This document shows, piece after piece, positions 21,381 through 30,475 of a stretch of DNA of 64,000 nucleotides (within the stretch, counting starts at the first letter, position 1; every line of letters begins with the position of its first letter). The position numbers and the translations under genes are program-made. This stretch comes from Chelativorans intermedius (GTDB lineage: Bacteria; Pseudomonadota; Alphaproteobacteria; Rhizobiales; Rhizobiaceae): assembly GCF_025398255.1 (NCBI RefSeq), contig NZ_JAODNW010000015.1, forward strand, positions 62,001 to 126,000, read 5' to 3'. The notes below the pieces were generated by a model, which was not told the DNA's origin, did not search any database, and saw nothing but the letters and a program-made list of their open reading frames with translations.

Positions 21381-21989
21381 TCAGCAGTCCTCGCACTTCA
21401 CCCTGCGGCTGACGCGCGGGCGCAGGTAGTGGCGCTCGCCCATGTCGATGCGGTCGAACGCCGCCATCAGGCCGAGCGTGCTCTTGCCGCTTTCCGACCA
21501 GGTGATGACGGGGGCGTAGGCCAGCGTCGCCTCGGCACGGATCAGGAAGGCACCCGGGGAGATAAGCTCCTTGGGCACGCTGATGGGGCTGCCCGGCGTG
21601 GCGGCCCGCGCGCCGGAACCCTTCGAAAGGCGTCGCGACCAGGCGACCAGCGGCCTCGGCGTCTGCTCGTCGGTGATCTCGATCCCCGTGACGGTGATTT
21701 CCGGCTGCGTGCGGCCATAGGGCTGCAGCACGGCCTCGCCGATCTTCATGATCGCGTCGAGCTCCTCCGGCGTGATCTCCGGCGTCTGGGCGACGAGATC
21801 GCCCACCAGGATGGCCGTGCGGTCGAGCTTTCGGTTGGTGTCGATGGCCTGCGAGAATTCCATGGTGAGAAAGTAGAACGCCAGCAGAAGCGGCGCGACG
21901 AAGACGAACTCCACTGCCACCGCCCCGCGCCTCTCCGCCAGGAAGCGGCGGATGACGCCCGGCAGGAATTTCCTTGCGCGCATGTTCAT
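21381..21989 (-). CDS. TadE/TadG-like pilus assembly protein
   Basis: The 202 residues carry a basic N terminus, then the TadE-type segment [22 protein letters not shown], a pseudopilin-like cleavage and membrane region near 20-45, and a periplasmic C-terminal part. Such minor pilins support Flp pilus assembly. It follows a second TadE-like gene by 7 nt. The end sequence is Cys-rich (KCEDC). Which of TadE, TadF or TadG it corresponds to is uncertain. Confidence 0.8.
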   Translation of the reverse strand: MNMRARKFLPGVIRRFLAERRGAVAVEFVFVAPLLLAFYFLTMEFSQAIDTNRKLDRTAILVGDLVAQTPEITPEELDAIMKIGEAVLQPYGRTQPEITVTGIEITDEQTPRPLVAWSRRLSKGSGARAATPGSPISVPKELISPGAFLIRAEATLAYAPVITWSESGKSTLGLMAAFDRIDMGERHYLRPRVSRRVKCEDC

Positions 21990-21996
21990 GCCCCCC

Positions 21997-22566
21997 TCAG
22001 TAAGGCTCGTTCTGCCACGTGGTGGTGGAGAAGAGCAGAGTCTTGCCGCCGGGCAGGTTCGACATGGACTTGCGCAGCAGGTCGGTCATCACCGGCCAGC
22101 GGTAGAAGACGCGCAGCATGTTCTTCGACAGCGATGCGCCGGGCTCGACCTTGAAGTCGCTGGTGTCCAGGTCGCCATCCGGCGTGAACTTGATGCGCAC
22201 CCTCGCCGCCTCCTCGAAGGTGTCGTAGGTGCGCAGATCCACCTCCAGCTCCGGGCAGTTGTCCGCGACCAGCAGGCGGATGCGCGCGCACAGCATGTCG
22301 CGCAGCTCCTTCTCGCTCAGCGTCGCAGGCTTTATCTCGCCGGTGCGCAGCTGGCGCGCCACATCCAGCGTGGCATTGGTCATGAGCTGCTGCGCGGCAA
22401 AGGAGATGCAGCTTTCCAGAATGGCAAACAGCATCAGGAAGAAGGGAATGGCGAGCGCCGCGAACTCGATGGCCGCCACGCCCTTCCGGTCGCGGCAGAA
22501 GCGGCGCAGCAGTGCGCCCGGCGCCATGCGCCCGCCGCCGGCTTGCCCTGTGTTTCGGTCGTCCAT
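21997..22566 (-). CDS. TadE-like minor pilin
   Basis: The 189-residue protein has the TadE motif DRKGVAAIEFAALAIPFFLMLF near residues 26-47, abbreviated here as GVAAIEFAALAIPFF, followed by a periplasmic domain with two cysteines. It is the first gene of a two-gene unit with the other TadE-like protein. A near-consensus CtrA site lies about 100 nt upstream at 22666-22680. Confidence 0.82.
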   Translation of the reverse strand: MDDRNTGQAGGGRMAPGALLRRFCRDRKGVAAIEFAALAIPFFLMLFAILESCISFAAQQLMTNATLDVARQLRTGEIKPATLSEKELRDMLCARIRLLVADNCPELEVDLRTYDTFEEAARVRIKFTPDGDLDTSDFKVEPGASLSKNMLRVFYRWPVMTDLLRKSMSNLPGGKTLLFSTTTWQNEPY

Positions 22567-22665
22567 GCCCTAACCCCGCCTTCTTTCAAAGCATTGACGC
22601 AGGCAGATTAGGCGCGCAGCCGTTGCGTTCGCGTTTTCCGCGGCGGTAAAATTGTCGGAACGGCG

Positions 22666-22680
22666 TTAACCGGGCATCAA
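22666..22680. promoter_or_regulatory. Near-consensus CtrA site upstream of the TadE genes
   Basis: TTAA-N7-TCAA, one base from TTAA-N7-TTAA, in the gap between the pilus N-domain gene and the TadE pair. Weak on its own; the perfect site upstream of flp makes it more believable. Confidence 0.35.
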
Positions 22681-22688
22681 GTCTCGGC

Positions 22689-23132
22689 CTAGCGCCCCAT
22701 CTCCTGCTCCGAATATTCCTCGGCCTCGCTCTTGTAGGCGCCTTCGCAATAGGGGGTGCAGGACAGGGTCTGGATGTCCGAGCGCCGATAGACGCGCACG
22801 GAGTTCGCCGTCTGCCGCGACACGACGATCTGCTCGTCGACGACCGGCCGGCCTTCCGCGTCGAAGACCACCAGATTGGTTACGCCGAAGCCGCGGCCGG
22901 TCAGCACGATGGTGCGCGCGTCCTGCACCGCCGCATCGGCGATTTCCGGGTTGCCGATCACGATCGTGTCTGCCGGCCGCGCCAGCCGCACGATCTTGGC
23001 CTGGTTCATCACCACGGCAATGCCCTCCTGCGCCCGCGCAGGCGCCGGCGACATCAGGATGCCGGCTGCAAGCGCAGCTGCAAGGGCAATTCCCCCGGCG
23101 GCCCGCTGGCTCATCTGTCCTGTCTTCGTCAT
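22689..23132 (-). CDS. Pilus assembly N-terminal domain protein (CpaC/RcpA N-domain only)
   Basis: The 147 residues have a signal peptide (AGGIALAAALAAGILMSPAPARA) and a single secretin N-terminal-like domain, seen in VMNQAKIVRLARPADTIVIG and VLTGRGFGVTNLVVFD. Full CpaC secretins carry this domain plus a beta-barrel; here only the domain exists, followed by a C-terminal tail with two cysteines (LSCTPYCEGAY). It may be a partner of the real secretin encoded elsewhere. Divergent from flp. The signal peptide is described, not assayed. Confidence 0.8.
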   Translation of the reverse strand: MTKTGQMSQRAAGGIALAAALAAGILMSPAPARAQEGIAVVMNQAKIVRLARPADTIVIGNPEIADAAVQDARTIVLTGRGFGVTNLVVFDAEGRPVVDEQIVVSRQTANSVRVYRRSDIQTLSCTPYCEGAYKSEAEEYSEQEMGR

Positions 23133-23286
23133 CGGCCCGGCTCCCCCGCCTCAACCATCTCCGTTCCCATGATGGGGGAGATTGGTGAATCAGCGGTTAA
23201 GCCCGGTCCCCGCAGGTTTCTGCCGCTCGTGTGCACGGCAGGCAAAGAATACCCGCGAAAAAATCAAGTAAAAATCCATCTTTCCT

Positions 23287-23301
23287 TTAAGTGCGGATTA
23301 A
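23287..23301 (+). promoter_or_regulatory. Consensus CtrA-binding site upstream of flp
   Basis: TTAA-GTGCGGA-TTAA, a perfect TTAA-N7-TTAA match, 151 nt before the flp ATG in the 320-bp gap between flp and the divergent pilus N-domain gene. In Caulobacter pilA is activated by CtrA, so the site fits the gene. Confidence 0.65.
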
Positions 23302-23452
23302 CCAGAGAAGAAACCGGATCAAGGAAAGATTTCGGTAAGCCTGTTTGTTAAAGCGATCGAAAGGGCTGCCGCGTAGGGTGAGGGCATTCTGATCGGCGGG
23401 GGAAAAATCGCCGGCGGAAGTGCTGAAGAAACGAGGTAGAAGGAGTTCTCTC

Positions 23453-23629
23453 ATGTCCAAGCTGTTCGCACGTTTCCTGAAGGACGAGTCCGGCGCCACC
23501 GCCATCGAATACGGCCTGATCGCGGCGCTGATCGCTGTCGGCATTATCACCGCTGCGACCACGCTCGGTGATCAGATCAGCAACACGTTCAAGACCGTCA
23601 GCGACGAGATGAAGAACGCGAAGAAGTAA
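23453..23629 (+). CDS. Flp-type type IVb pilin
   Basis: Major pilin of tight-adherence (Tad) pili. The 58-residue product MSKLFARFLKDESGATAIEYGL... has the diagnostic prepilin cleavage context, G followed by ATAIEYG, and one hydrophobic helix (LIAALIAVGIITAATTLG). AGGAG precedes the ATG at 23453, which excludes longer starts. It is followed by a hairpin and then by the prepilin peptidase gene cpaA. Confidence 0.94.
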   Translation: MSKLFARFLKDESGATAIEYGLIAALIAVGIITAATTLGDQISNTFKTVSDEMKNAKK

Positions 23630-23645
23630 TCTTGTATACATACAA

Positions 23646-23672
23646 ATGCCGCCCGCTTGAAGCGGGCGGCAT
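23646..23672 (+). promoter_or_regulatory. Hairpin between flp and cpaA
   Basis: Perfect 12-bp stem ATGCCGCCCGCT / AGCGGGCGGCAT with a TGA loop, 17 nt after the flp stop and without a T-run. It probably protects the short pilin message and lowers cpaA expression relative to flp. Confidence 0.6.
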
Positions 23673-23705
23673 ACTGTTATGAGAACAAAACAATGAATTG
23701 AACAC

Positions 23706-24224
23706 ATGCTTGAAGCCGCGATCTTCGTCATCTTTCCCTTCTGCATGGTCTTTGCGGCGGTCTCCGACCTGGTGTCGATGACCATCGCCAACCGTGTTTC
23801 CCTTCTGCTGGTTGCCGCCTTTGCCGTGCTGGCGCCGCTGACGGGTATGGGATGGGCGGAGATCGGCCTGCATTTCGCCGCCGGCGCGGCTGTTCTGGCA
23901 GTCACCTTCGTGCTGTTCGCCATCGGCGGCATGGGCGGCGGGGATGCCAAGCTCATGGCGGCAAGCGCCGTCTGGTTCGGTTTCGGCCTCGGTCTCGTGA
24001 ACTATCTGGTGGTCGCAGCGCTTGCCGGCGGGTTGCTCACCGTGGCGCTGGTTCTCTTCCGCAGCTCCGGCCTTTCGCTGCTCGTCGGCAATCATCTGCT
24101 CCTGCGCCACGTGGCCGACAGCAAGGCCGGCATCCCCTACGGCATCGCCCTGGGGTTCGGCGGGCTCCTTGCCTATGCCGAAAGCCCGCTCATGCAATGG
24201 GCCATCGCCCGGCTGGCCGCATAG
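23706..24224 (+). CDS. cpaA: Prepilin peptidase CpaA (A24 family)
   Basis: Membrane aspartyl protease that cleaves Flp prepilins. The 172 residues are mostly hydrophobic; the catalytic aspartates are in AVSDLVSMTIANR (near 20) and the GxGD motif GGMGGGDAKL (near 80). It lacks the methyltransferase domain of PilD, as expected for CpaA/TadV. It follows flp, but the usual cpaBCDEF-tadBC genes do not follow: an unrelated minus-strand gene converges 9 nt later. Confidence 0.92.
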   Translation: MLEAAIFVIFPFCMVFAAVSDLVSMTIANRVSLLLVAAFAVLAPLTGMGWAEIGLHFAAGAAVLAVTFVLFAIGGMGGGDAKLMAASAVWFGFGLGLVNYLVVAALAGGLLTVALVLFRSSGLSLLVGNHLLLRHVADSKAGIPYGIALGFGGLLAYAESPLMQWAIARLAA

Positions 24225-24233
24225 GCGCCGCCC

Positions 24234-25904
24234 TCAAGCGGCATCGAGGCGCGAGGCGCGCAGCATGCCTTCCTCCTCCAGCACCGGATAGGCGGTGGAG
24301 GCCAGCAGAGCGTTGATCTGCTTGAGATCGCGGATCGTGTCGAGGTGCAGGGCACTCGATTCGATGCTGTCGGCCTGGCCGCGACGCAGCCGCTCGAAAT
24401 GCCGCTCGTTGGTTTGCCTTTCGCGCTCGCGCAGCCTGTCCTTCTCGTGCACCAGTTGGCGTGCCGTCTGCTTGTCGCGCGACACCAGAACGTTGAAGGC
24501 GAGCCGGGCATTGGCGAGAACGGCGGCGTGAAAATCCGCCACCTCGCGCCAGCCCTCCGGCGTGAAGGTCAGCCCCCGCTCGTGCTTCTTGCGCACATGC
24601 GGCAGCATGTTGCGCACGATGATGTCCCCCGCCTGCTCCAGCTTGATGCAGGCGCCCAGCAGCTCCTGCACGCGGCGGGCTTCCTTTTCGTTCAGCTTGC
24701 CCGAGGCGATCTCGGCCAGATAGAGCTTGATGGCCGCGTGGCGGCGGTCGATCTCGTCGTCGAGCGCGGCCAGCGCCTCCGCGGCCTCCGCGCTGTAGGT
24801 CTCGTAGAGCGCGATGATGCGCACCAGCATGATCTCCACCGTCTCGCACAGGCGCAGGGCGGCGCGCGTGGCGTTGGCCAGCGCCTCGGCCGGCCGCGAG
24901 AGGGCGTCGGGGTCGAGCACGCTGAGATCGGTCTCGAAGGGGGCTTCGGCGCTGCCCTTCTGCGGCGCGCCGAGGCGCAGGAGGAGGGCGGCCGCCGTGC
25001 GATGGACGAGCGGGGCGAGCGGCAGGCCCAGCATCACCACCGCCAGATTGAACGCGATGTGGGCGTGGATGGCCTGCGCCTCGGGGCCGATGCCCAGCAG
25101 CGCCGGCGAAGGCTCGAGGAGGGCGACGGCCAGGGCCGCGGCGACGGCGAAGGTGCCGCGCAGGAGCAGGTTGCCGAGCGGCACGGCGCGCGCCGCCGCC
25201 GGCATCGCCCGCGACAGGCCCATGGCAATCAGCCCGGCGCCCAGATTGGCGCCCAGGACGAGCATGATGGCAAGGCCGGACGGCACAACGCCGCGCGCCG
25301 CCAGGGCGGCGATGAGCAGCACGGCGGCAACGCTGGAGTGGAACAGCCATGTCACCACCGCCGCGATCAGGAAGGCGGTTCCCGGGTCCTGCGCCAGATA
25401 GCCCGTGATGACGGGCAGCACCTGGCTTTCGCGCAGGGGTTCGGAGGCATCGCCGATCATCTGCAGGGACAGGAGGATGAGGCCGAGCCCCACGAGCACG
25501 CGCCCGAGCTGGCGCCAGACGCGCTGCTGCGACCAGAAGAACACCCCGGTGCCGGCAAGCAGCATGAGCGGGATCAACAGGCTCAGATCGAGGCTCAGGA
25601 TCCGCACCACCAGGGCCGATCCCAGATCGGCGCCGAGCACGGCGGCAAGGCCCGCCGTGCCGCCCACGATGCCCGAGCCCACGAAGGAGCCGACCAGCAG
25701 GCTGACGGCCGTCGAGCTCTGCAGCGCGATGGCCATGCCCGTGCCGGCCAGGACGGCGGCCAGCGAAAAGCGCAGCGCCCGCCGCAGCTTCTGCCGCAGC
25801 ACATCGCCATAGGCGCGGGTCACGCCGGTGCGCACCATCCGCGTCGCCCACAGGAGCAAGGCGATGGCACCGGCAAGATGCGCAATCACCGCTATGCCGT
25901 TCAT
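24234..25904 (-). CDS. Na+/phosphate symporter-like protein with PhoU-like domain
   Basis: Predicted sodium-phosphate cotransporter (NptA/YjbB group) of 556 residues from the ATG at 25904. Two inverted membrane repeats carry the hallmark QSS-type motifs: ALQSSTAVSLL in the first and LFHSSVAAVLL in the second, the latter with His in place of Gln. A cytoplasmic helical PhoU-like region occupies about 340-556. No phosphate genes are adjacent, so the direction and substrate are inferred. Convergent with cpaA. Confidence 0.85.
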   Translation of the reverse strand: MNGIAVIAHLAGAIALLLWATRMVRTGVTRAYGDVLRQKLRRALRFSLAAVLAGTGMAIALQSSTAVSLLVGSFVGSGIVGGTAGLAAVLGADLGSALVVRILSLDLSLLIPLMLLAGTGVFFWSQQRVWRQLGRVLVGLGLILLSLQMIGDASEPLRESQVLPVITGYLAQDPGTAFLIAAVVTWLFHSSVAAVLLIAALAARGVVPSGLAIMLVLGANLGAGLIAMGLSRAMPAAARAVPLGNLLLRGTFAVAAALAVALLEPSPALLGIGPEAQAIHAHIAFNLAVVMLGLPLAPLVHRTAAALLLRLGAPQKGSAEAPFETDLSVLDPDALSRPAEALANATRAALRLCETVEIMLVRIIALYETYSAEAAEALAALDDEIDRRHAAIKLYLAEIASGKLNEKEARRVQELLGACIKLEQAGDIIVRNMLPHVRKKHERGLTFTPEGWREVADFHAAVLANARLAFNVLVSRDKQTARQLVHEKDRLRERERQTNERHFERLRRGQADSIESSALHLDTIRDLKQINALLASTAYPVLEEEGMLRASRLDAA

Positions 25905-26003
25905 CGCGCCCTTCCGTTTGCCTCGGTCCGGCTTCCCCCCCGCTCCGTGCGGGGGTATGCCGCCCGCCATTATGCGCTTCTCCGGCGGGCTGCGCCAGCG
26001 CGT

Positions 26004-26990
26004 CTATTTGAACTCCTTGGCGTCGAAGGCATAGTCCTTGGAGCAGAACTCGCAGCTCACGCGGATCACGCCGTCTTCCTCCGTGCTTTCCTCGATTTCC
26101 TGCGCGGTGAAGCTGTCGAGAATGGCCCTGATCCGCTCGCGCGAGCACGAGCATCGGTCGATCACGTCCACCCCCTCGTAGACGCGCACGCCCTGCTCGT
26201 GGAACAGGCGGTAGAGCAGGCGCTCGACGCCCACGGAAGGGTCGAGCAGCTCGTCCGCCTCCACCGTCGCCAGCAGCGCCAGCGCCTCCTGCCAGGCATT
26301 GTCTTCCGGGTGGCCGCCGCCGGCATCCTCCTCGTCGCCGTCGCCGCCCGGCAGGTCGGCCATGCGGGCGCGTTCGGAGGCGGCGGGCATGAACTGCAGC
26401 AGGAGCCCGCCGGCGCGCCAGCGTTCGGCACCCTGCTCCCCCGGCACGACGATGCGGGCGACGGCAAGGCGCACTTCCGTGGGAATCTGTTCCGACTGGC
26501 GGAAATAGGCGCGCGCCACATCCTCCAGGGAAGAGCCGTCGAGCTCCACGATGCCCTGATAGCGCCGCATGTGCGGCCCCTGGTCGACGGTCAGCGCCAG
26601 AACGCCGACACCAAGCAGCGCCTGCGGAGAGTCCGCGCCCTGCGCGACGGCCTCCTGCAGCCGCGCCGCGTCGAACCGCGCATAGGCACGCAGTGCGCCC
26701 GGCGTGGTAAAATCGGCCACCAGCATGTCCACCGGCCCGTCGGTGCGCGTCTGGACGATGAACTTTCCCTCGAACTTGAGCGCGCTGCCCAGCAGCGCCG
26801 TCAGCACGACCACCTCGGCCAGCAGGCGCGCCACCGGCTCGGGATAGGCATGGCGCGACAGGATCTGGTCGAGCATCGGGCCGAGCTGAACCGCGCGCCC
26901 GCGCACGTCCAGCGTCTCCACGTCGAAGGGCACCACGTGGTCGTCGCCGGCAAAGCCGAAATCGCCCAGTCTGATCGTCTGCTCGCTCAC
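26004..26990 (-). CDS. hslO: Redox-regulated chaperone Hsp33
   Basis: Holdase chaperone switched on by oxidation. The 328 residues include the N-terminal domain ([16 protein letters not shown]), a substrate region, an acidic insert ([15 protein letters not shown]), and the zinc switch CSCS near the C terminus plus CEFC, giving the CxC and CxxC cysteines. I chose the GTG at 26990 because it overlaps the argF stop in GTGA; a GTG at 27002 would add four residues. Likely cotranscribed with argD-argF. Confidence 0.92.
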   Translation of the reverse strand: MSEQTIRLGDFGFAGDDHVVPFDVETLDVRGRAVQLGPMLDQILSRHAYPEPVARLLAEVVVLTALLGSALKFEGKFIVQTRTDGPVDMLVADFTTPGALRAYARFDAARLQEAVAQGADSPQALLGVGVLALTVDQGPHMRRYQGIVELDGSSLEDVARAYFRQSEQIPTEVRLAVARIVVPGEQGAERWRAGGLLLQFMPAASERARMADLPGGDGDEEDAGGGHPEDNAWQEALALLATVEADELLDPSVGVERLLYRLFHEQGVRVYEGVDVIDRCSCSRERIRAILDSFTAQEIEESTEEDGVIRVSCEFCSKDYAFDAKEFK

Positions 26991-27901
26991 GGTTTCAGAC
27001 ACCAGGCAAGAACCGCCTTCTGCGCGTGGAGGCGGTTTTCCGCCTCGTCGAAGACCACCGAATGCGGCCCGTCGATCACCTCGTCCGTCACCTCTTCGCC
27101 GCGATGGGCCGGCAGGCAGTGCATGAAGAGGGCATCCTCCTTGGCGTGGCGCATCAGCGCCTCGTTCACCTGATAGGGCTGGAACACGTTGTGGCCGCGG
27201 GCGCGGTGCTCCTGCCCCATGGAAACCCAGGTGTCGGTGACCACGCAGTCGGCTCCCCGCACCGCCTCCTGCGGCGATTGCGTGATGGTGACGCGCCCGC
27301 CATTGGCCCTTGCCCACTCCACATAGCGCGCCTGCGGCTCGCTGCCGGCGGGCACCGCGATGTTGAGCCGGAAGCCGAAGCGGGCGGATGCCTCCAGCAG
27401 CGAATGCAGCACATTGTTGCCGTCCCCCGTCCACGCGAAGAGCCGGTCCTTCACGCTGCCGCGATGTTCTTCATAGGTCATGATGTCGGCCATGATCTGG
27501 CAGGGATGCGTGTCGTCGGTCAGCCCGTTGATGACGGGCACCGTGGCGTTCTCCGCCAGCTCCAGAAGCCGGTCGTGGCTGGTGGTGCGGATCATGATCG
27601 CGTCCACATAGCGCGACAGCACCTTGGCGGTGTCGGCAATGGTCTCGCTGCGGCCGAGCTGCATTTCCGCGCCGGTCAGCATGATGGTCTCGCCGCCGAG
27701 CTGGCGCATCCCGACATCGAAGGAGACGCGGGTGCGCGTCGACGGCTTGTCGAAGATCATGGCCAGCACCTTGCCGGCAAGGGGCCTGTCGGTCTCGCCG
27801 GTCTTCAGCCTCTCCTTGCGCGCGCGCGCATCGTCCAGCATGAAGCGCAGATCGTCGGCCGAAACGGCGGAGAGGTCGATGAAATGGCGTGGGCTCGTCA
27901 T
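26987..27901 (-). CDS. argF: Ornithine carbamoyltransferase
   Basis: Makes citrulline from ornithine and carbamoyl phosphate in arginine synthesis. The 304 residues carry the carbamoyl-phosphate motif [11 protein letters not shown], the HPCQIMAD segment and the ornithine loop [10 protein letters not shown]. The ATG at 27901 fixes the standard length. It lies 17 nt after argD and overlaps hslO, so argD-argF-hslO form one unit, an arrangement seen in other Rhizobiales. Confidence 0.96.
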   Translation of the reverse strand: MTSPRHFIDLSAVSADDLRFMLDDARARKERLKTGETDRPLAGKVLAMIFDKPSTRTRVSFDVGMRQLGGETIMLTGAEMQLGRSETIADTAKVLSRYVDAIMIRTTSHDRLLELAENATVPVINGLTDDTHPCQIMADIMTYEEHRGSVKDRLFAWTGDGNNVLHSLLEASARFGFRLNIAVPAGSEPQARYVEWARANGGRVTITQSPQEAVRGADCVVTDTWVSMGQEHRARGHNVFQPYQVNEALMRHAKEDALFMHCLPAHRGEEVTDEVIDGPHSVVFDEAENRLHAQKAVLAWCLKP

Positions 27902-27918
27902 GGGCCTTCCTTCGCTTC

Positions 27919-29112
<1,194 letters not shown>

Positions 29113-29186
29113 GAACACGTCATCACTCCACAGCGCCCGCCGCGGCACCGGCAGGGCAGCGCCGGCAGCGGGCTGGTGAAACCAAA

Positions 29187-29207
29187 ATGCCGCCCGAGGG
29201 GCGGCAT
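29187..29207 (-). promoter_or_regulatory. Hairpin at the predicted 5' end of the argD mRNA
   Basis: Perfect 9-bp stem ATGCCGCCC / GGGCGGCAT with a 3-nt loop, followed in the argD direction by TTTTGGTTT. It begins about 2 nt after the predicted transcription start, so it would cap the message; it also looks like a weak terminator. Confidence 0.55.
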
Positions 29208-29215
29208 GCGCGCAG

Positions 29216-29243
29216 TTATCAGCATTTTCCGGCGCGAAGTCAA
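29216..29243 (-). promoter_or_regulatory. Sigma-70 promoter for argD-argF-hslO
   Basis: Minus strand: TTGACT (29243-29238), 16-nt spacer, TGATAA (29221-29216), with a predicted start near 29209, about 97 nt before the argD ATG. Confidence 0.6.
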
Positions 29244-29479
29244 CGCGCCCGCCGGCCCCGCCAGGATCGCTATGGGAGCCTCGCGGCTCCGCCGGCCGGC
29301 TTTGGGGCCTGCCCTGTCTGAAATCCCGCACTTCAGGATCACGCTTCAGCCAATCCGGGCAGCCCGCATCGGACACGGCTTCCCCGTCCCGGAGGAAATC
29401 TTCGTCGCCGCAATCAGCCAGCGCATGTCACGCCCTTTCCGAGGGAATGGCAGCGCCGCCTCGTGAGCGGGCGCCAGGC

Positions 29480-29634
29480 TCAGGCAGCCTTCGACCTGCC
29501 CGAAAGGTCGAAGCCCCGGCCGGTCTCCAGAAAGGATTTCCGGCTGGAGAGAACCACCGGCCAACCTCTGCTGATGCCCTTCGCCATGCCACTGCCGGCT
29601 TCGAGCTCGTAAAGCTGGTCATCTCTCTGGTCAT
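29480..29634 (-). pseudogene. Remnant of an SRPBCC (AHSA1-like) gene after arsR
   Basis: An ATG at 29634 overlaps the arsR stop in ATGA, the usual junction of an arsR-SRPBCC pair, but its own frame gives no known protein. In a different frame the minus strand reads DDQLYELEAGSGMAKGISRG followed by WPVVLSSRKSFLETGRG and a stop at 29480. GWPxVLSSxKxxLETG is the C-terminal pattern of SRPBCC/AHSA1 domain proteins. The N-terminal and central parts, over 100 residues, are missing. I read it as an out-of-frame internal deletion. The rest of the gap down to argD holds only the arg leader. Confidence 0.6.
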
Positions 29635-29951
29635 GGCTGCTTTCCTTCCAGTTCCTTTTTCAGGTCGTGCAGGAGGCTGAGCCGCTGACGCTCGAATTTC
29701 CGCACCCACCGTTCGTAGACCTCATGAAGCGGCACGGGATTGATGAAGTGCAGCTTTTCCCGGCCACGCCTGACGGAGCTCACCAAGTTGGCTGCCTCCA
29801 ATATCTGGAGGTGCTGCGTGGCGGATTGCCGCGCCATGTCAAGGTTCTCGCAAAGCTGGCCAAGCGTCTGCCCGTTCCTCTCGCAAAGAAGGTCAAGCAG
29901 CTTTCTGCGCGTCGGATCGGCCAGCGCCTTGAAAACCTTGTCAGCGTCCAT
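29631..29951 (-). CDS. ArsR-family transcriptional repressor (SdpR-like)
   Basis: Short winged-helix regulator of 106 residues from MDADKVFKALADPTRRKLLD. The recognition region reads LCENLDMARQSATQHLQILE and the wing VSSVRRGREKLHF. It has no cysteine metal site typical of ArsR or SmtB, so it belongs to the non-metal group commonly paired with SRPBCC proteins. The start ATG has AGGA upstream; a longer frame to 30029 is not supported. Its usual partner gene is now a fragment. Probably autoregulated through the inverted repeat at 29977-29996. Confidence 0.85.
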   Translation of the reverse strand: MDADKVFKALADPTRRKLLDLLCERNGQTLGQLCENLDMARQSATQHLQILEAANLVSSVRRGREKLHFINPVPLHEVYERWVRKFERQRLSLLHDLKKELEGKQP

Positions 29952-29976
29952 CGGTCCTGCTCGTCTTGGAGAGAAG

Positions 29977-29996
29977 ATGCAGATAAATACCTGCAT
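29977..29996. promoter_or_regulatory. Inverted repeat upstream of arsR, candidate operator
   Basis: ATGCAG-N8-CTGCAT, a perfect inverted repeat with an AT-rich centre (ATAAATAC), 25 nt before the arsR ATG. Position and symmetry suit autorepression; no binding data can be seen. Confidence 0.5.
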
Positions 29997-30200
29997 ATCA
30001 AGATGCCTCGTTCCCAACCCGGGCAACAAGGTCCACGCAGCCTACCTTCCGGCTGCGTCATCGCAATCAGGGAGATGTCAGGGAAAGCACTGAATAATTT
30101 ACGCAAACTGGCGGAGAGACTCGCGTCGAACTGTCTCCATGAACTTTCGAGAGGGGCCAAGTGGTATTTAGACCGCGTCGACTTTATCAAAGGATGCGCT

Positions 30201-30366
30201 ATGGACCAGGTTCACCACGGGCGCCACGACGACAGCGGCGATCCGTCGAGCCATACGGAATAGCCAAGAGAGCCTGAGAGCGCTGGCCAAGCGCTACGGG
30301 ATCAATCAGAAGACCGTCGCCAGGTGGCGAAAGCGCACATGGGCTGCCGCAGCGGACCGGTCATGA
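30201..30366 (+). pseudogene. Broken 5' end of an IS481-type transposase
   Basis: The plus strand reads MDQVHHG from the ATG at 30201 and, after a frameshift, ATTTAAIRRAIRNSQESLRA then LAKRYGINQKTVARWRKRT, ending at a stop at 30364-30366. This is the N-terminal helix-turn-helix of IS481-family transposases. The DDE catalytic core is absent and I see no terminal inverted repeats. Surrounding bases from 29997 to 30475 contain no other gene I can support. It marks an old insertion or deletion event between arsR and the TRAP genes. Confidence 0.7.
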
Positions 30367-30475
30367 ACAGTCCGAGTTGATCGCGTTCTTTCCGGCCCAG
30401 CGCGAATCCTCCACCAAATCAACGATTGCTCAATTGAATCAGTGTCGAGAGACCCCTTCGACAGCCACCTTTTTT

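Noticed and set aside
24345-27173. A 942-residue open frame on the plus strand across the Na/Pi and hslO genes
   Set aside because: It crosses two well-supported genes in antisense and has low-complexity Gln/His/Arg/Gly content.
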